64,000 nt of DNA from Sulfitobacter alexandrii. GTDB taxonomy: Bacteria > Pseudomonadota > Alphaproteobacteria > Rhodobacterales > Rhodobacteraceae. The stretch's first letter is position 1. Each line of letters begins with the position of its first letter. The DNA is taken from positions 121,177 to 185,176 of the forward strand of contig NZ_CP018077.1 of NCBI RefSeq assembly GCF_001886735.1, written 5' to 3'. This document shows, piece by piece, positions 27,999-36,933 of the stretch. The position numbers and the translations under genes were made by a program. Below the pieces are notes generated by a model that ran no database searches, was not told the DNA's origin, and saw only the letters and a list, made by a program, of their open reading frames with translations.

Positions 27999-28451
27999 AT
28001 GCGCGGCAACAGCCTATCCCACAGACGCCTGCGCACATGGATCAGGCTGTTGCGCCTGACCCGCCACACCGAGAATACCCTGCGCGACTACATGCGCGTC
28101 AGTCATGGCACGACCCTGCCCCGGTTTGACGTGATGGCGGCGCTTTATCGGTCCGACGGGCCGATGAAGATGTCCGCGCTCAGCCAGATGCTGCTGGTGT
28201 CGAACGGCAATGCCTCCACGGTGGTGGACCGGCTGGAAAAGGACGGCCTTGTCACCCGCGTTCCGGCGCAGGATGACCGCAGGGTCGTCAATGTCAGCTT
28301 GTCGGACAGGGGCCGCGCGCAGTTCGAGGAGCTGGCAGCGGGGCACGCGGCGTTGGTGGACCGGCTGTTCGCCGGACTGGACGACCATGATCTCGACCAG
28401 ATCCGCGACCTGCTGCACCGCGCCGAGGCCGGCGCGCGGCAGGAAAGCTGA
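27999..28451 (+). CDS. MarR-family regulator, likely of the gentisate operon
   Basis: This 150-residue regulator has a winged helix-turn-helix (MSALSQMLLVSNGNASTVVDRLEKDGLVTRVPAQDDRRVVNVSLSDRG). MarR proteins often sense aromatic acids and sit beside the genes they control. Here the gentisate dioxygenase starts 65 bases downstream behind an inverted repeat. A GGAGG ribosome site precedes the ATG. Confidence 0.88.
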   Translation: MRGNSLSHRRLRTWIRLLRLTRHTENTLRDYMRVSHGTTLPRFDVMAALYRSDGPMKMSALSQMLLVSNGNASTVVDRLEKDGLVTRVPAQDDRRVVNVSLSDRGRAQFEELAAGHAALVDRLFAGLDDHDLDQIRDLLHRAEAGARQES

Positions 28452-28456
28452 TTTAC

Positions 28457-28490
28457 TTTAGGCTTAAAACATTATAGATGCTGTTGCATC
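28457..28490. promoter_or_regulatory. Inverted repeats upstream of gentisate dioxygenase
   Basis: Two symmetric elements fill the short gap after the MarR gene: the near-palindrome TTTAGGCTTAAA (28457-28468) and the perfect GATGC-TGTT-GCATC (28477-28490). They are candidates for the MarR operator, with a promoter for the three-gene operon nearby. Confidence 0.45.
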
Positions 28491-28515
28491 CATATGCCGA
28501 AAGGGGAGCAGGATC

Positions 28516-29631
28516 ATGACACGGGAAAACCACCGCGAGAATGTGGCGGGCCGCGCCAATGTCGAGGACACCCCGGAACTGCTGAAATACTACGACGAAC
28601 TGGAAGGCCACCACACCGGCGCGCTCTGGACCGTCGCGAACAAGATCGAGCCCTGGGAGCCGAAGTCGCAGTCGCAACCGGTTCTCTGGCGCTATCGGGA
28701 CCTGCGCGAGAAGGTGCTGCGCTCGGTCGAACTGGTGACGCCGGAAAAGGCGGGGCGCCGGGTGATCTATTTCAACAACCCCGGACGCAGTGACGTGGCC
28801 GCGGCCGTCGGCTGGATCTATGCCGGTCTGCAGGTCATGCATCCGGGAGAGAAGGCCACCGCGCACCGTCACTCCGCCAGTGCGATCCGCTTCATCATGG
28901 AAGGCTCGGGCGCCTATACCGTGGTCGACGGGCACAAGATGACTTTGGGCCGGAACGACTTCGTGCTGACGCCGAACGGCACGTGGCACGAACACGCGGT
29001 CAGCGACGATGGCACCCCCTGCATCTGGCAGGACGGGCTCGACATTCCTTTCGTCAACGCCATGGAGGCGAACTTCTTCGAGGTGCATCCCGACCTGTCC
29101 GAACCCGTTGCTTTTCCGGTCGACGACATGACCAAGACCTGGGGCAATGCCGGGCTGACTCCCGGCGGCGGCGACTGGTCCAAGGGCTACTCACCGATGT
29201 TCAAGTACGAATGGGACCGCACCTACGAGGCGCTGAACCATTTCTCAGAGGCGTCCGACCCGTCGCCTTTCGACGGGCACCTGATGGAATACGTCAATCC
29301 GACAACGAACGGCCCGGTGATGAAGACGCTGGGCGCATCCATGCAGCGGCTCGCGCCCGGTTTCGCCACCAAGGCCCACCGCCACACCGGCAGCTACCTG
29401 TACCAGTGCTGCAAGGGATCGGGACATTCGATCATCAACGGCCAGCGCTTTGACTGGTCCGAGCGCGACATCTTCTGCGTGCCCTCCTGGGCCTGGCACG
29501 AACATGCCAACGCATCGGACAGCGAGGATGCCTGCCTTTTCTGCCTCAACGATCTGCCCGTGATCCGGGCGCTGGGTCTTTACCGAGAGGAAGCCCTGGG
29601 CGACAACAACGGCCACCAGCCAGAAGGATAG
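28516..29631 (+). CDS. Gentisate 1,2-dioxygenase
   Basis: This Fe(II) bicupin ring-cleavage enzyme opens gentisate (2,5-dihydroxybenzoate) to maleylpyruvate. The 371-residue protein has an N-terminal cupin with TAHRHSASAIRFIMEG (about residues 114-130) and a C-terminal cupin with KAHRHTGSYLYQCCKGSGHS. The length and the N-terminal LLKYYDELEGHHTGALW fit the gentisate/salicylate/1-hydroxy-2-naphthoate dioxygenase family; gentisate is favoured by the FAH-type hydrolase that follows 2 bases later. Confidence 0.85.
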   Translation: MTRENHRENVAGRANVEDTPELLKYYDELEGHHTGALWTVANKIEPWEPKSQSQPVLWRYRDLREKVLRSVELVTPEKAGRRVIYFNNPGRSDVAAAVGWIYAGLQVMHPGEKATAHRHSASAIRFIMEGSGAYTVVDGHKMTLGRNDFVLTPNGTWHEHAVSDDGTPCIWQDGLDIPFVNAMEANFFEVHPDLSEPVAFPVDDMTKTWGNAGLTPGGGDWSKGYSPMFKYEWDRTYEALNHFSEASDPSPFDGHLMEYVNPTTNGPVMKTLGASMQRLAPGFATKAHRHTGSYLYQCCKGSGHSIINGQRFDWSERDIFCVPSWAWHEHANASDSEDACLFCLNDLPVIRALGLYREEALGDNNGHQPEG

Positions 29632-29633
29632 AA

Positions 29634-30557
29634 ATGAAACTCGTCACCTACCAAGCCCATGTCGAAGCGGCCCCGCGTCTGGGGGTCCTGCAGGACAACA
29701 CCGTCGTCGACGTTGCCGAATTCGGGGCCGGCGTCGGCCTGAACCTGCCTTCCCGGATGCTGGACTTCATCGACCTCGGACCGGCGGCCGTGACCCGGTT
29801 GCAGGCTGCTTTGCAGGCGGCGCGCGGTGATTGGGGCAATGCAAGCGCCCTGCCCCTCCAGAACGTCAAGCTGCTGGCGCCGATCCCGCGCCCGCGCAAG
29901 AACATCTTCGGCATCGGGCTGAACTATCTCGATCACGTCGCCGAAAGCTCCAAGGCGCTGGACACCAAGCCGGACCTGCCGAAGGAACCGGTCGTATTCT
30001 CCAAGCCGCCGACGACGGTGATCGGCCCTGACGATCCGGTGCGCCACGACGCGGACATGACCCAGCAACTGGACTGGGAAGTCGAGCTGGCCGTCATCGT
30101 CGGCACCCGTGCGCAGAACGTGGCGCGCGAGACCGCATTGTCGCATGTCTTCGGGTATTCGCTCATCATCGACATCTCGGCGCGCGACAACCGCCGTGCC
30201 GGGCAGTGGATCTTCTCCAAGGGGATGGACAGCTACGCCCCGTTCGGCCCCTGCATCGTGACGGCGGATGAAATTCCCGATCCGCAGACGCTGGACCTCT
30301 GGCTCACCGTCAACGGCGTGGAGAAACAGCGATCGAACACCGCCAAGATGCTGTTCAAGGTGGACGAGCTGATCGCCGACCTGAGCACGGGCATCACGCT
30401 GGAGCCGGGCGACATCATCGCCTCCGGCACGCCCGAGGGCGTCGGCGCAGGGCGCGATCCGCAGGAATGGCTCTGGCCCGGCGACGTGATCGTGGCGCAT
30501 GTCGAGGGTATCGGCACCATTCGCCACCCGGTGATCAACAGCACCCCGTCGAAGTAG
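29634..30557 (+). CDS. Fumarylacetoacetate-hydrolase family protein (likely fumaryl/maleylpyruvate hydrolase)
   Basis: This 307-residue FAH-fold hydrolase shows the catalytic/metal segment IFGIGLNYLDHVAES and the acidic metal ligands in DWEVELAVIVG, then GYSLIIDISARDNR and ASGTPEGVGAGRDP. Next to a gentisate dioxygenase it most likely cleaves maleylpyruvate or fumarylpyruvate to pyruvate and maleate/fumarate. No glutathione-dependent isomerase gene is seen nearby, so either maleylpyruvate is hydrolysed directly or the isomerase is encoded elsewhere. Confidence 0.85.
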   Translation: MKLVTYQAHVEAAPRLGVLQDNTVVDVAEFGAGVGLNLPSRMLDFIDLGPAAVTRLQAALQAARGDWGNASALPLQNVKLLAPIPRPRKNIFGIGLNYLDHVAESSKALDTKPDLPKEPVVFSKPPTTVIGPDDPVRHDADMTQQLDWEVELAVIVGTRAQNVARETALSHVFGYSLIIDISARDNRRAGQWIFSKGMDSYAPFGPCIVTADEIPDPQTLDLWLTVNGVEKQRSNTAKMLFKVDELIADLSTGITLEPGDIIASGTPEGVGAGRDPQEWLWPGDVIVAHVEGIGTIRHPVINSTPSK

Positions 30558-30559
30558 GG

Positions 30560-31195
30560 ATGCGGTTCGACCTCGACCCGGCCACGCCCCAGCGCAGTTA
30601 CAAGCTGCTGACCGCCTGTGTCACGCCCCGGCCCATCGCCTGGGTGAGCAGCCTGTCGGCGCAGGGCGTTGTGAACGCCGCACCCTACAGCTTCTTCAAC
30701 GCGATGGGCCACACGCCCCCGACCGTGGCGATCGGGATCCTCGCAGACCCGGACAAGGGGTGGAAGGACACGGCGCGCAACATCCTCGACAGCGGGGAAT
30801 TCGTGGTCAACCTCGTGCCCGAGCATCTGGCCGAGGCGATGAACCTCACCTGCATGAATGCACCGGCGGATGTCAGCGAACTGGAAATCGCCGGCCTGCA
30901 GTCAGCCGCGAGCACCCATATCGCCCCGCCACGCATCGCGGGGGCGCCGGTCTCGTTCGAGTGTCGCACGCACAGTGTCGTGACCACTGGACCGCAGCAG
31001 GCCATCGTCATCGGGCAGGTGCTGGCAATCCATGTCGCGGATCCGTTCGTGCTGGACGCGGAAAAGGCATACATCGACACACCCGCGCTGGGGCTGATCG
31101 GTCGGATGCACGGCGCGGGCTGGTACGCGCGCAGCGGCGATACGTTCCAGATCGATCGCCCCGATTACGACAGCTGGGTCAGAAACCGGGGCTGA
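30560..31195 (+). CDS. Flavin-reductase-like FMN-binding protein
   Basis: This 211-residue protein of the DIM6/NTAB flavin-reductase fold has the flavin-binding pattern LLTACVTPRPIAWVSSLSAQGVVNAAPYSFFNAM. The ATG is 2 bases after the preceding stop. It may supply reduced flavin to an aromatic hydroxylase or act as a flavoprotein on its own; no monooxygenase partner lies in this window. Confidence 0.82.
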   Translation: MRFDLDPATPQRSYKLLTACVTPRPIAWVSSLSAQGVVNAAPYSFFNAMGHTPPTVAIGILADPDKGWKDTARNILDSGEFVVNLVPEHLAEAMNLTCMNAPADVSELEIAGLQSAASTHIAPPRIAGAPVSFECRTHSVVTTGPQQAIVIGQVLAIHVADPFVLDAEKAYIDTPALGLIGRMHGAGWYARSGDTFQIDRPDYDSWVRNRG

Positions 31196-31201
31196 CGCCG
31201 G

Positions 31202-31597
31202 TCAGGACAGTACCGCCGTCGCCTCGATCTCGACCAGTGCCTCGTCCTCGACAAGGCCGGCGACGATGACCATCGCCATCGCGGGGAAATTGCGCCCCAG
31301 CACCTTGCGATAGACTTCGCCCATCTCGCGCTGCTTGGCCAGGTATTCACGCTTGTCGGTCACGTACCAGGTCAGACGCACCAGGTCTTCGGCAGTGCCG
31401 CCCGCGGCCTCGAGAATGGCGAGGATGTTCCGGAGCGCCTGTTCCGTCTGCCCGAGAAAATCGTGGGCTTCGAACTTCTGCTCGGCGGTCCAGCCGATCT
31501 GTCCGCCGATGAAAAGCTGCCCCCCGGCGGCCTTCACCCCGTTGGCATAGCCCTTGGCCTTGGCCCATCCTTCGGGCTGGATCACCTCATGCGCCAT
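31202..31597 (-). CDS. RidA/YjgF-family protein
   Basis: This 131-residue protein of the Rid family deaminates reactive enamines/imines in some members. Family features are LFIGGQIGWTAEQKF, QTEQALRNILAILEAAGGTAEDLVRLTWYVTD and the C-terminal LVEIEATAVL. It overlaps the thioesterase gene by 11 bases and ends 6 bases from the convergent flavin-reductase-like gene. It is often found in amino- or aromatic-acid catabolic operons. Confidence 0.88.
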   Translation of the reverse strand: MAHEVIQPEGWAKAKGYANGVKAAGGQLFIGGQIGWTAEQKFEAHDFLGQTEQALRNILAILEAAGGTAEDLVRLTWYVTDKREYLAKQREMGEVYRKVLGRNFPAMAMVIVAGLVEDEALVEIEATAVLS

Positions 31598-32006
31598 CTG
31601 ACGTCTCCTCTTTCATATGTTCTTCCAACCGCGCCCGCAGCGCATCGGTCCAGGCGGCGGGTCGGCCCGCGCCATCTATGAAGACGACCGTGGAGGCCGC
31701 CGTGAATCTCTGCTCCGCGCCGCAGCGGGCGTCATAGGCAAGGCCCAGGCTGCTACGCCCCACCTTCGTGACCCTGAGTGCGATCTTGAGCGCGTCCCCG
31801 AGCCGGCTTGGCGCGTGGAACTGTGCCTCGATCCCCGCCGTGGGAATGCCGCAGTCCCGATGCATCTCCGAGAAGGGCAAGCCCGCGACGGTGTCGAAGA
31901 AATCCTCGACCGTATCGTTCATCATTTCGAAATACCGCGGATAAAAAACGATGCCCGCCGGATCGCAATGCCGGAACTTGACCTTCTGATGATAGATGAA
32001 AGGCAT
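31587..32006 (-). CDS. Acyl-CoA thioesterase, 4-hydroxybenzoyl-CoA thioesterase type
   Basis: This 139-residue hotdog-fold thioesterase has the catalytic loop RHCDPAGIVFYPRYFEMMND, with an aspartate typical of the 4-hydroxybenzoyl-CoA thioesterase (YbgC-like) subgroup. Its setting between gentisate genes and a Liv-type transporter suggests an aromatic acyl-CoA substrate. This is inference. Confidence 0.85.
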   Translation of the reverse strand: MPFIYHQKVKFRHCDPAGIVFYPRYFEMMNDTVEDFFDTVAGLPFSEMHRDCGIPTAGIEAQFHAPSRLGDALKIALRVTKVGRSSLGLAYDARCGAEQRFTAASTVVFIDGAGRPAAWTDALRARLEEHMKEETSDGA

Positions 32007-32009
32007 GCC

Positions 32010-32695
<686 letters not shown>

Positions 32696-32699
<4 letters not shown>

Positions 32700-33454
32700 G
32701 CCGCGTCCTCCTCGCCCAGGTAGGCTGTCTTGACGTCCGGGTTCGCGCGGATCTCGTCGACACTGCCGGTGGCGATGATCTTGCCATAGACCAGCACGCT
32801 GATCCGGTCCGCGAGCGCAAACACCGCGTCCATGTCGTGTTCAACCAGCAGGATCGGCGCCTGCTGCTTCAGTTCGCGCAGGAAGGCCGTCAGTTCCTGC
32901 GACCCCTCGGCGCCCATGCCGGCCATCGGTTCGTCCATCAGGAAGGCCCGGGGTGACAGGGTCAATGCCACCGCGACCTCCAGCTGGCGGCGCTGGCCAT
33001 GCGACAGCTCGGAAGTAATGGTGCTGGCGTGGTCCGCCAGTCCCACACGCTCCAGTGCGGCACCGGCGCGTTCCAGCAGGCGGCGGTCCTTCATCGCCGG
33101 CCGGAAGAAGCTGAAGGTGCGGCCACTTTGCCCGATGGCGCCAAGCACGGCGTTTTCCATCACCGTGTAGTCCATCGCCAACGCGGAGATCTGGAACGTG
33201 CGGCCCAGTCCCGCCTGCGCGCGCTTTGCCACCGACAGCCCGCTGACGTCGCGGCCCATGAAATGCACCGTGCCGCGGTCGGGCTTCAACCCGCCCGCGA
33301 TCTGCTTGATCAGGGTCGACTTGCCCGCCCCGTTCGGTCCGATCAGGGCGTGGATCTCACCCGCTTTCAGATCCAGCGAAATGCCGTCGCTGGCCTTGAG
33401 CGCGCCGAAGCTCTTGTGCAGGTCGCGCACGTCGAGGATCAGGTCATCCGGCAT
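32696..33454 (-). CDS. Liv-type ABC transporter ATPase (LivG-like)
   Basis: This 252-residue ATPase has P-loop GPNGAGKST, signature LSHGQRR and the C-terminal LivG-type extension (ATGSVDEIRANPDVKTAYLGEE). It overlaps the permease gene by 11 bases. Confidence 0.9.
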
Positions 33455-34430
33455 GACGCACCTCCCGGCGAGACAGCCCGCCGATCAGACCGCCCTTGGC
33501 GAACAGGACGACAAAGAGCAGGATCGCGCCGAGGTAGATATGCCAGTACTCCGACAATCCGCCCAGCACATGCTCCAGCAGGATGTAGACCGCCGCCCCC
33601 GCCACCGGCCCGCACAACCGCGCCACACCGCCCAGAATGATGAACACCATGATCTCGCCCGAGGTGTGCCAGCTCAGCATCGTGGGGCTGACGAAGCGGT
33701 TCAGATCGGCGAAGAGCGCACCGGCCAGCCCCGTGATCGCCCCCGATATGACAAAGGCCGTCAGGCGCAGCCGGTAGACGTTGATGCCGACGGTGCGTGC
33801 CCGCTCCTCGTTCTGGTGCGCCCCGTGCAGGGCCAGGCCGAAGGGCGACCGGTTCAGCATCCGCACGAACAGAAGCACGATCAGCAGCACGGCGAAGCAC
33901 AGGCCGAAGAACTGGATCGGATCCAGCGTATTCAGCCCCGGAAAGCCGTTGCGCACGTAGATGGACAGGCCGTCCTCGCCCCCGTAGGCAGGCCAAGAGA
34001 TCGCGAAGTAATAGAGCATCTGGCCGAAGGCGAGCGTGACCATGATGAAATAGACGCCCGATGTCCGCAGGGACAGCGCGCCGACCAGCAGTGCCACCAG
34101 CGCGCTGGCGACGATGGCGACGAGCCAGATCACCAGCATCGACTTCGTTCCCTCGATCAGGAACGGCGCTTCCATGATCGGGGTATAGCTTTGGGCGTGA
34201 CTGGCGAGGATGCCCATCGCATAGCCGCCGACCCCGAAATAGGCGGCGTGGCCAAAGCTGACCAGCCCGCCCTGCCCCAGCGCCAGGTTCAGCCCCACGC
34301 CGGCAAGCGCGAGCACCGCGGCCTTGGTCGCCAGCGTGATGATGAAGGGCTCGTCCAGCGCCATCGCGATCAGCGGCACTGCCAGAAGCAGGCCCAGGAC
34401 CAGCAGGTTGATAAAGCGTTCCGGCAACAT
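33444..34430 (-). CDS. Liv-type ABC transporter permease (LivM-like)
   Basis: This 328-residue permease has about nine to ten membrane helices and the family patch NLALGQGGLVSFGHAAYFGVGGYAMGIL. It begins 1 base after the LivH-like stop. It pairs with the LivH-like permease. Confidence 0.9.
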   Translation of the reverse strand: MLPERFINLLVLGLLLAVPLIAMALDEPFIITLATKAAVLALAGVGLNLALGQGGLVSFGHAAYFGVGGYAMGILASHAQSYTPIMEAPFLIEGTKSMLVIWLVAIVASALVALLVGALSLRTSGVYFIMVTLAFGQMLYYFAISWPAYGGEDGLSIYVRNGFPGLNTLDPIQFFGLCFAVLLIVLLFVRMLNRSPFGLALHGAHQNEERARTVGINVYRLRLTAFVISGAITGLAGALFADLNRFVSPTMLSWHTSGEIMVFIILGGVARLCGPVAGAAVYILLEHVLGGLSEYWHIYLGAILLFVVLFAKGGLIGGLSRREVRHAG

Positions 34431-34431
34431 G

Positions 34432-35349
34432 TCAGGCGCTCCCGAAGAGGCCGGTGGGCTTGAACAGCAAGACCCCCGCCATGAGAATGTAGATCAGCAT
34501 GGATGCCAGCGCGGAGCCGACGGAGGTGGCCGCCGAAGGTTCCATGAAGGTGGCGAAGAATAGCGGCAGCAGCGACCTGCCCAGCGTATCGGTCAGGCCC
34601 ACCAGTATTGCCCCCGCCAGCGCTCCCTTGATCGATCCGATGCCGCCGATCACGATCACCACGAAGGCAAGGATCAGCACCGGCTCGCCCATGCCGACCT
34701 CGACCGACTGGATCGCGCCGACGAGCGCACCGGACAGCCCCGCGAGTGCGGCGCCGAGGGCAAAGACCATCGTGTAGAGAACGGAGATATCCACCCCGAG
34801 CGCGCCGATCATCTCGCGGTCGTTCTCGCCTGCGCGGATTCGCATACCGACGCGCGTTTTCGAGATCAGCAGGAACAGGCCCGCGGCCACGACGAGCCCG
34901 ATGAGGATGATCGCCAGCCGGTACTTGGAGTAGAGGATGCCGCCGGGCAGCGTGACCGTCCCGGACAGGAATGCCGGCGTGTCGAGGTAGAGCGGAAAGG
35001 AGCCGAAGACCCAGCGGGTGGCCTCGGAAAAGATGAGGATCAGGGCAAAGGTCGCCAGGACCTGGTCAAGGTGGTCGCGGGCGTAGAGCCGCCGGATCAC
35101 CGTCAACTCGATCAGCGCGCCGAAGAGTGCGGCGGCCATCAATGCCGCGATCAGTCCCAGGACGAAGGACCCCGTCGCAGCCGCGCCCGCCGCCGCGACG
35201 AAGGCGCCGATCATGTAGAGTGATCCATGCGCGAGATTGATCAGCCCCATGACCCCGAAGATCAGGGTCAGCCCTGCCGCCATCAGGAACAGCATGACTC
35301 CGAACTGCAGCCCGTTGAGGATTTGTTCTATCAGCAGGATGGTCGACAT
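34432..35349 (-). CDS. Liv-type ABC transporter permease (LivH-like)
   Basis: This 305-residue permease has about eight membrane helices and the family patch MGLINLAHGSLYMIGAF. It follows the binding-protein gene after a 52-base gap with a hairpin. Confidence 0.9.
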   Translation of the reverse strand: MSTILLIEQILNGLQFGVMLFLMAAGLTLIFGVMGLINLAHGSLYMIGAFVAAAGAAATGSFVLGLIAALMAAALFGALIELTVIRRLYARDHLDQVLATFALILIFSEATRWVFGSFPLYLDTPAFLSGTVTLPGGILYSKYRLAIILIGLVVAAGLFLLISKTRVGMRIRAGENDREMIGALGVDISVLYTMVFALGAALAGLSGALVGAIQSVEVGMGEPVLILAFVVIVIGGIGSIKGALAGAILVGLTDTLGRSLLPLFFATFMEPSAATSVGSALASMLIYILMAGVLLFKPTGLFGSA

Positions 35350-35368
35350 GCCCGGCCCCGGTTTCGGG

Positions 35369-35393
35369 CTGGCGGCCCCGTCGAGGCCGCCAG
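35369..35393 (-). terminator. Hairpin after the Liv-type binding-protein gene
   Basis: A perfect 9-base-pair stem (CTGGCGGCC/GGCCGCCAG) with a 7-base loop lies between the binding-protein stop and the permease. There is no T-run on the minus strand, so it is more likely an mRNA-stabilising or attenuating structure than a full terminator. Confidence 0.5.
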
Positions 35394-35401
35394 CGTCTGT
35401 C

Positions 35402-36562
35402 TCAGTTGCTCAGACCGCATTCCGCGGCATAGACATCCTGATGATCGGTCAGGACGGTCGAGATGATCTTGTTGGTGTAGACGTCGCCTTCCTTGATCAC
35501 TTCACGCACGTAGATGTCCTGGATCGGGTGGTTGTTGTTCCCGAACTTGAACTTGCCACGGACGGAGTCGAAGTCGGCCTCCTTCAGCGCGGCGCGGAAG
35601 GCGTCACGGTCCGCGATGTCGGCCTTCTCCACGGCGGAGAGGATCAGGTTCGCGGTGTCATAGGCCTGCGCGGCATAGAGAGACGGCAGACGGCCATAGG
35701 CTTCCTGGAAGCCTTCGACGAACTTCTTGTTGGCGGCGTTGTCGATGTCCTTGTTCCACTGAGACGTGTTGTGCACGCCCAGTGCGGAATCACCCACCGC
35801 GGGCAGGATCGTCTGGTCGAAGCTGAAAGCGGGCCCGATCACCGGCAGGTCGATGCCGCTGTCGGCGAACTGCTTGAGAAACGAGATCCCCATGCCGCCG
35901 GGCAGGAAGAAGAAGATGCTGTCGGCGCCCGAGGCACGGATCTGCGCGATCTCGGCCGCGTAGTCGGTTTGGCCCAGTTTGGTGTAGAGTTCGCCTGCCA
36001 GCTCGCCGCCGTAAAGACGCTTGAACCCGGTCAACGAATCCTGCCCCGCCGGATAGTTCGGCGCCAGGATGAAGGGCTTGGTGTAGCCCGACGCCTTGGC
36101 ATGGGCGCCTGCCGCCTCGTGCAGGTTGTCGTTCTGGTAGGACACGGCAAAGTAATCCTGGTTGCAGCCCTTGCCGGCCAACTGGGCAGGCGCCGCGTTG
36201 GTCGAGACATAGAACTTGCCCTGCGCGTTCGCCGCGGGTGCGACCGCGAGCGCAAGGTTCGACCAGACGATGCCGGTGAGGATATCCACCTTGTCCGACT
36301 GGATCATCTTGTCCGCGACCTGCACGGCCATTTCAGGCGCGCGCTCGTCATCTTCGATGATGACCTCGACGTTGTCGTTGCCGGCCTGATCGATCGCCAG
36401 CATGAAGCCGTCGCGCGTATCGACGCCAAGGGACGCGCCCCCGCCGGTCAGCGTGGTGATCAGGCCGATCTTGACCTTGCCGCCATGGGCATCGGCCAGT
36501 GCGGCGGTTCCGAACGTCATCGCCAAGGCTGCGGCAGCGACGGCTGTGAATTTGTGGTTCAT
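35402..36562 (-). CDS. Liv-type ABC transporter substrate-binding protein
   Basis: This 386-residue periplasmic binding protein has a signal peptide (about 1-24, ending ALA) and the Leu/Ile/Val-binding fold (GKVKIGLITTLTGGGASLGVDTRDGFMLAID). The C-terminal AECGLSN and the segment GNNNHPIQDIYVREVI resemble members used for aromatic acids. The neighbourhood with gentisate genes makes an aromatic carboxylate a plausible ligand, but amino acids cannot be excluded. The start MNHKFTAVA was chosen at the signal peptide. Confidence 0.85.
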   Translation of the reverse strand: MNHKFTAVAAAALAMTFGTAALADAHGGKVKIGLITTLTGGGASLGVDTRDGFMLAIDQAGNDNVEVIIEDDERAPEMAVQVADKMIQSDKVDILTGIVWSNLALAVAPAANAQGKFYVSTNAAPAQLAGKGCNQDYFAVSYQNDNLHEAAGAHAKASGYTKPFILAPNYPAGQDSLTGFKRLYGGELAGELYTKLGQTDYAAEIAQIRASGADSIFFFLPGGMGISFLKQFADSGIDLPVIGPAFSFDQTILPAVGDSALGVHNTSQWNKDIDNAANKKFVEGFQEAYGRLPSLYAAQAYDTANLILSAVEKADIADRDAFRAALKEADFDSVRGKFKFGNNNHPIQDIYVREVIKEGDVYTNKIISTVLTDHQDVYAAECGLSN

Positions 36563-36687
36563 CGTAATCTCCCGGTTGGAACGGCGCATTTTCGCGCTCG
36601 GTGAAGCTTGGGAAAGATCGGTGCCGCGCGCAAGCGACCACGCACACATTCCCTACCCTGACCCCAATTTACGGCTGCCCGGAATTT

Positions 36688-36718
36688 ACTTCAAGCAAAA
36701 ATATTTTGAGCTTGAAGT
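36688..36718. repeat. Perfect 9-bp inverted repeat upstream of the Liv-type operon
   Basis: ACTTCAAGC and GCTTGAAGT flank a 13-base A+T-rich centre containing AAAATATTTT. The element is 126 bases upstream of the binding-protein ATG in the 371-base divergent gap, so it is a candidate operator or promoter element for the transporter. Confidence 0.5.
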
Positions 36719-36755
36719 TAATTGGCGCGCCTGTGCGTTAAGGTTCGATCGTCGG

Positions 36756-36798
36756 TGTCTAATTTTCTGGTCACCGCCGGTGTCTAGAAAACGATACA
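36756..36798. promoter_or_regulatory. Paired PpsR-type operators upstream of the second B12 protein
   Basis: TGTCTAGAAAACGATACA (36781-36798) is an exact TGT-N12-ACA site. Seven bases before it lies TGTCTAATTTTCTGGTCA (36756-36773), which fits except for TCA at the end. The 7-base spacing matches the pairs at bchC (8) and crtE/crtD (7). The pair is 136 bases upstream of the plus-strand B12-binding gene. Confidence 0.6.
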
Positions 36799-36804
36799 TA
36801 AGTT

Positions 36805-36830
36805 GTTCAAAAATATAGCCTTTTTTGAAC
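36805..36830. repeat. Perfect 9-bp inverted repeat next to the operator pair
   Basis: GTTCAAAAA and TTTTTGAAC surround an 8-base centre containing TATAG. It directly follows the PpsR-type pair. It could be another operator or part of the promoter. On the plus strand the T-run lies inside the second arm, so an intrinsic terminator is less likely. Confidence 0.45.
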
Positions 36831-36875
36831 CAGTGTTTTGCCGCGCATGTAAGTCGTGCTATCATCACCGGTGTC

Positions 36876-36920
36876 AGTTCTCCGGAACAGGTGCTAGCAC
36901 CGGCGCCGGGCCGGAGAACT
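36876..36920. repeat. Nested palindrome in the leader of the B12-binding gene
   Basis: AGTTCTCCGG (36876-36885) and CCGGAGAACT (36911-36920) form a perfect 10-base-pair stem. The loop itself contains the perfect palindrome GTGCTAGCAC (36891-36900). The structure ends 13 bases before the ATG, so as RNA it would stand next to the ribosome site (GGGGGA). Confidence 0.55.
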
Positions 36921-36933
36921 CCATGGGGGAGTC

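Noticed and set aside
26045..28069. Minus-strand open frame of 674 codons over glpR and the racemase gene
   Set aside because: It is antisense to glpR, which has a clear DeoR product, and its translation shows no family pattern.
36686..36868. 60-codon minus-strand open frame in the control region of the second B12 gene
   Set aside because: It overlaps the inverted repeats and operator pair, has no ribosome site and is A+T-rich non-coding in character.
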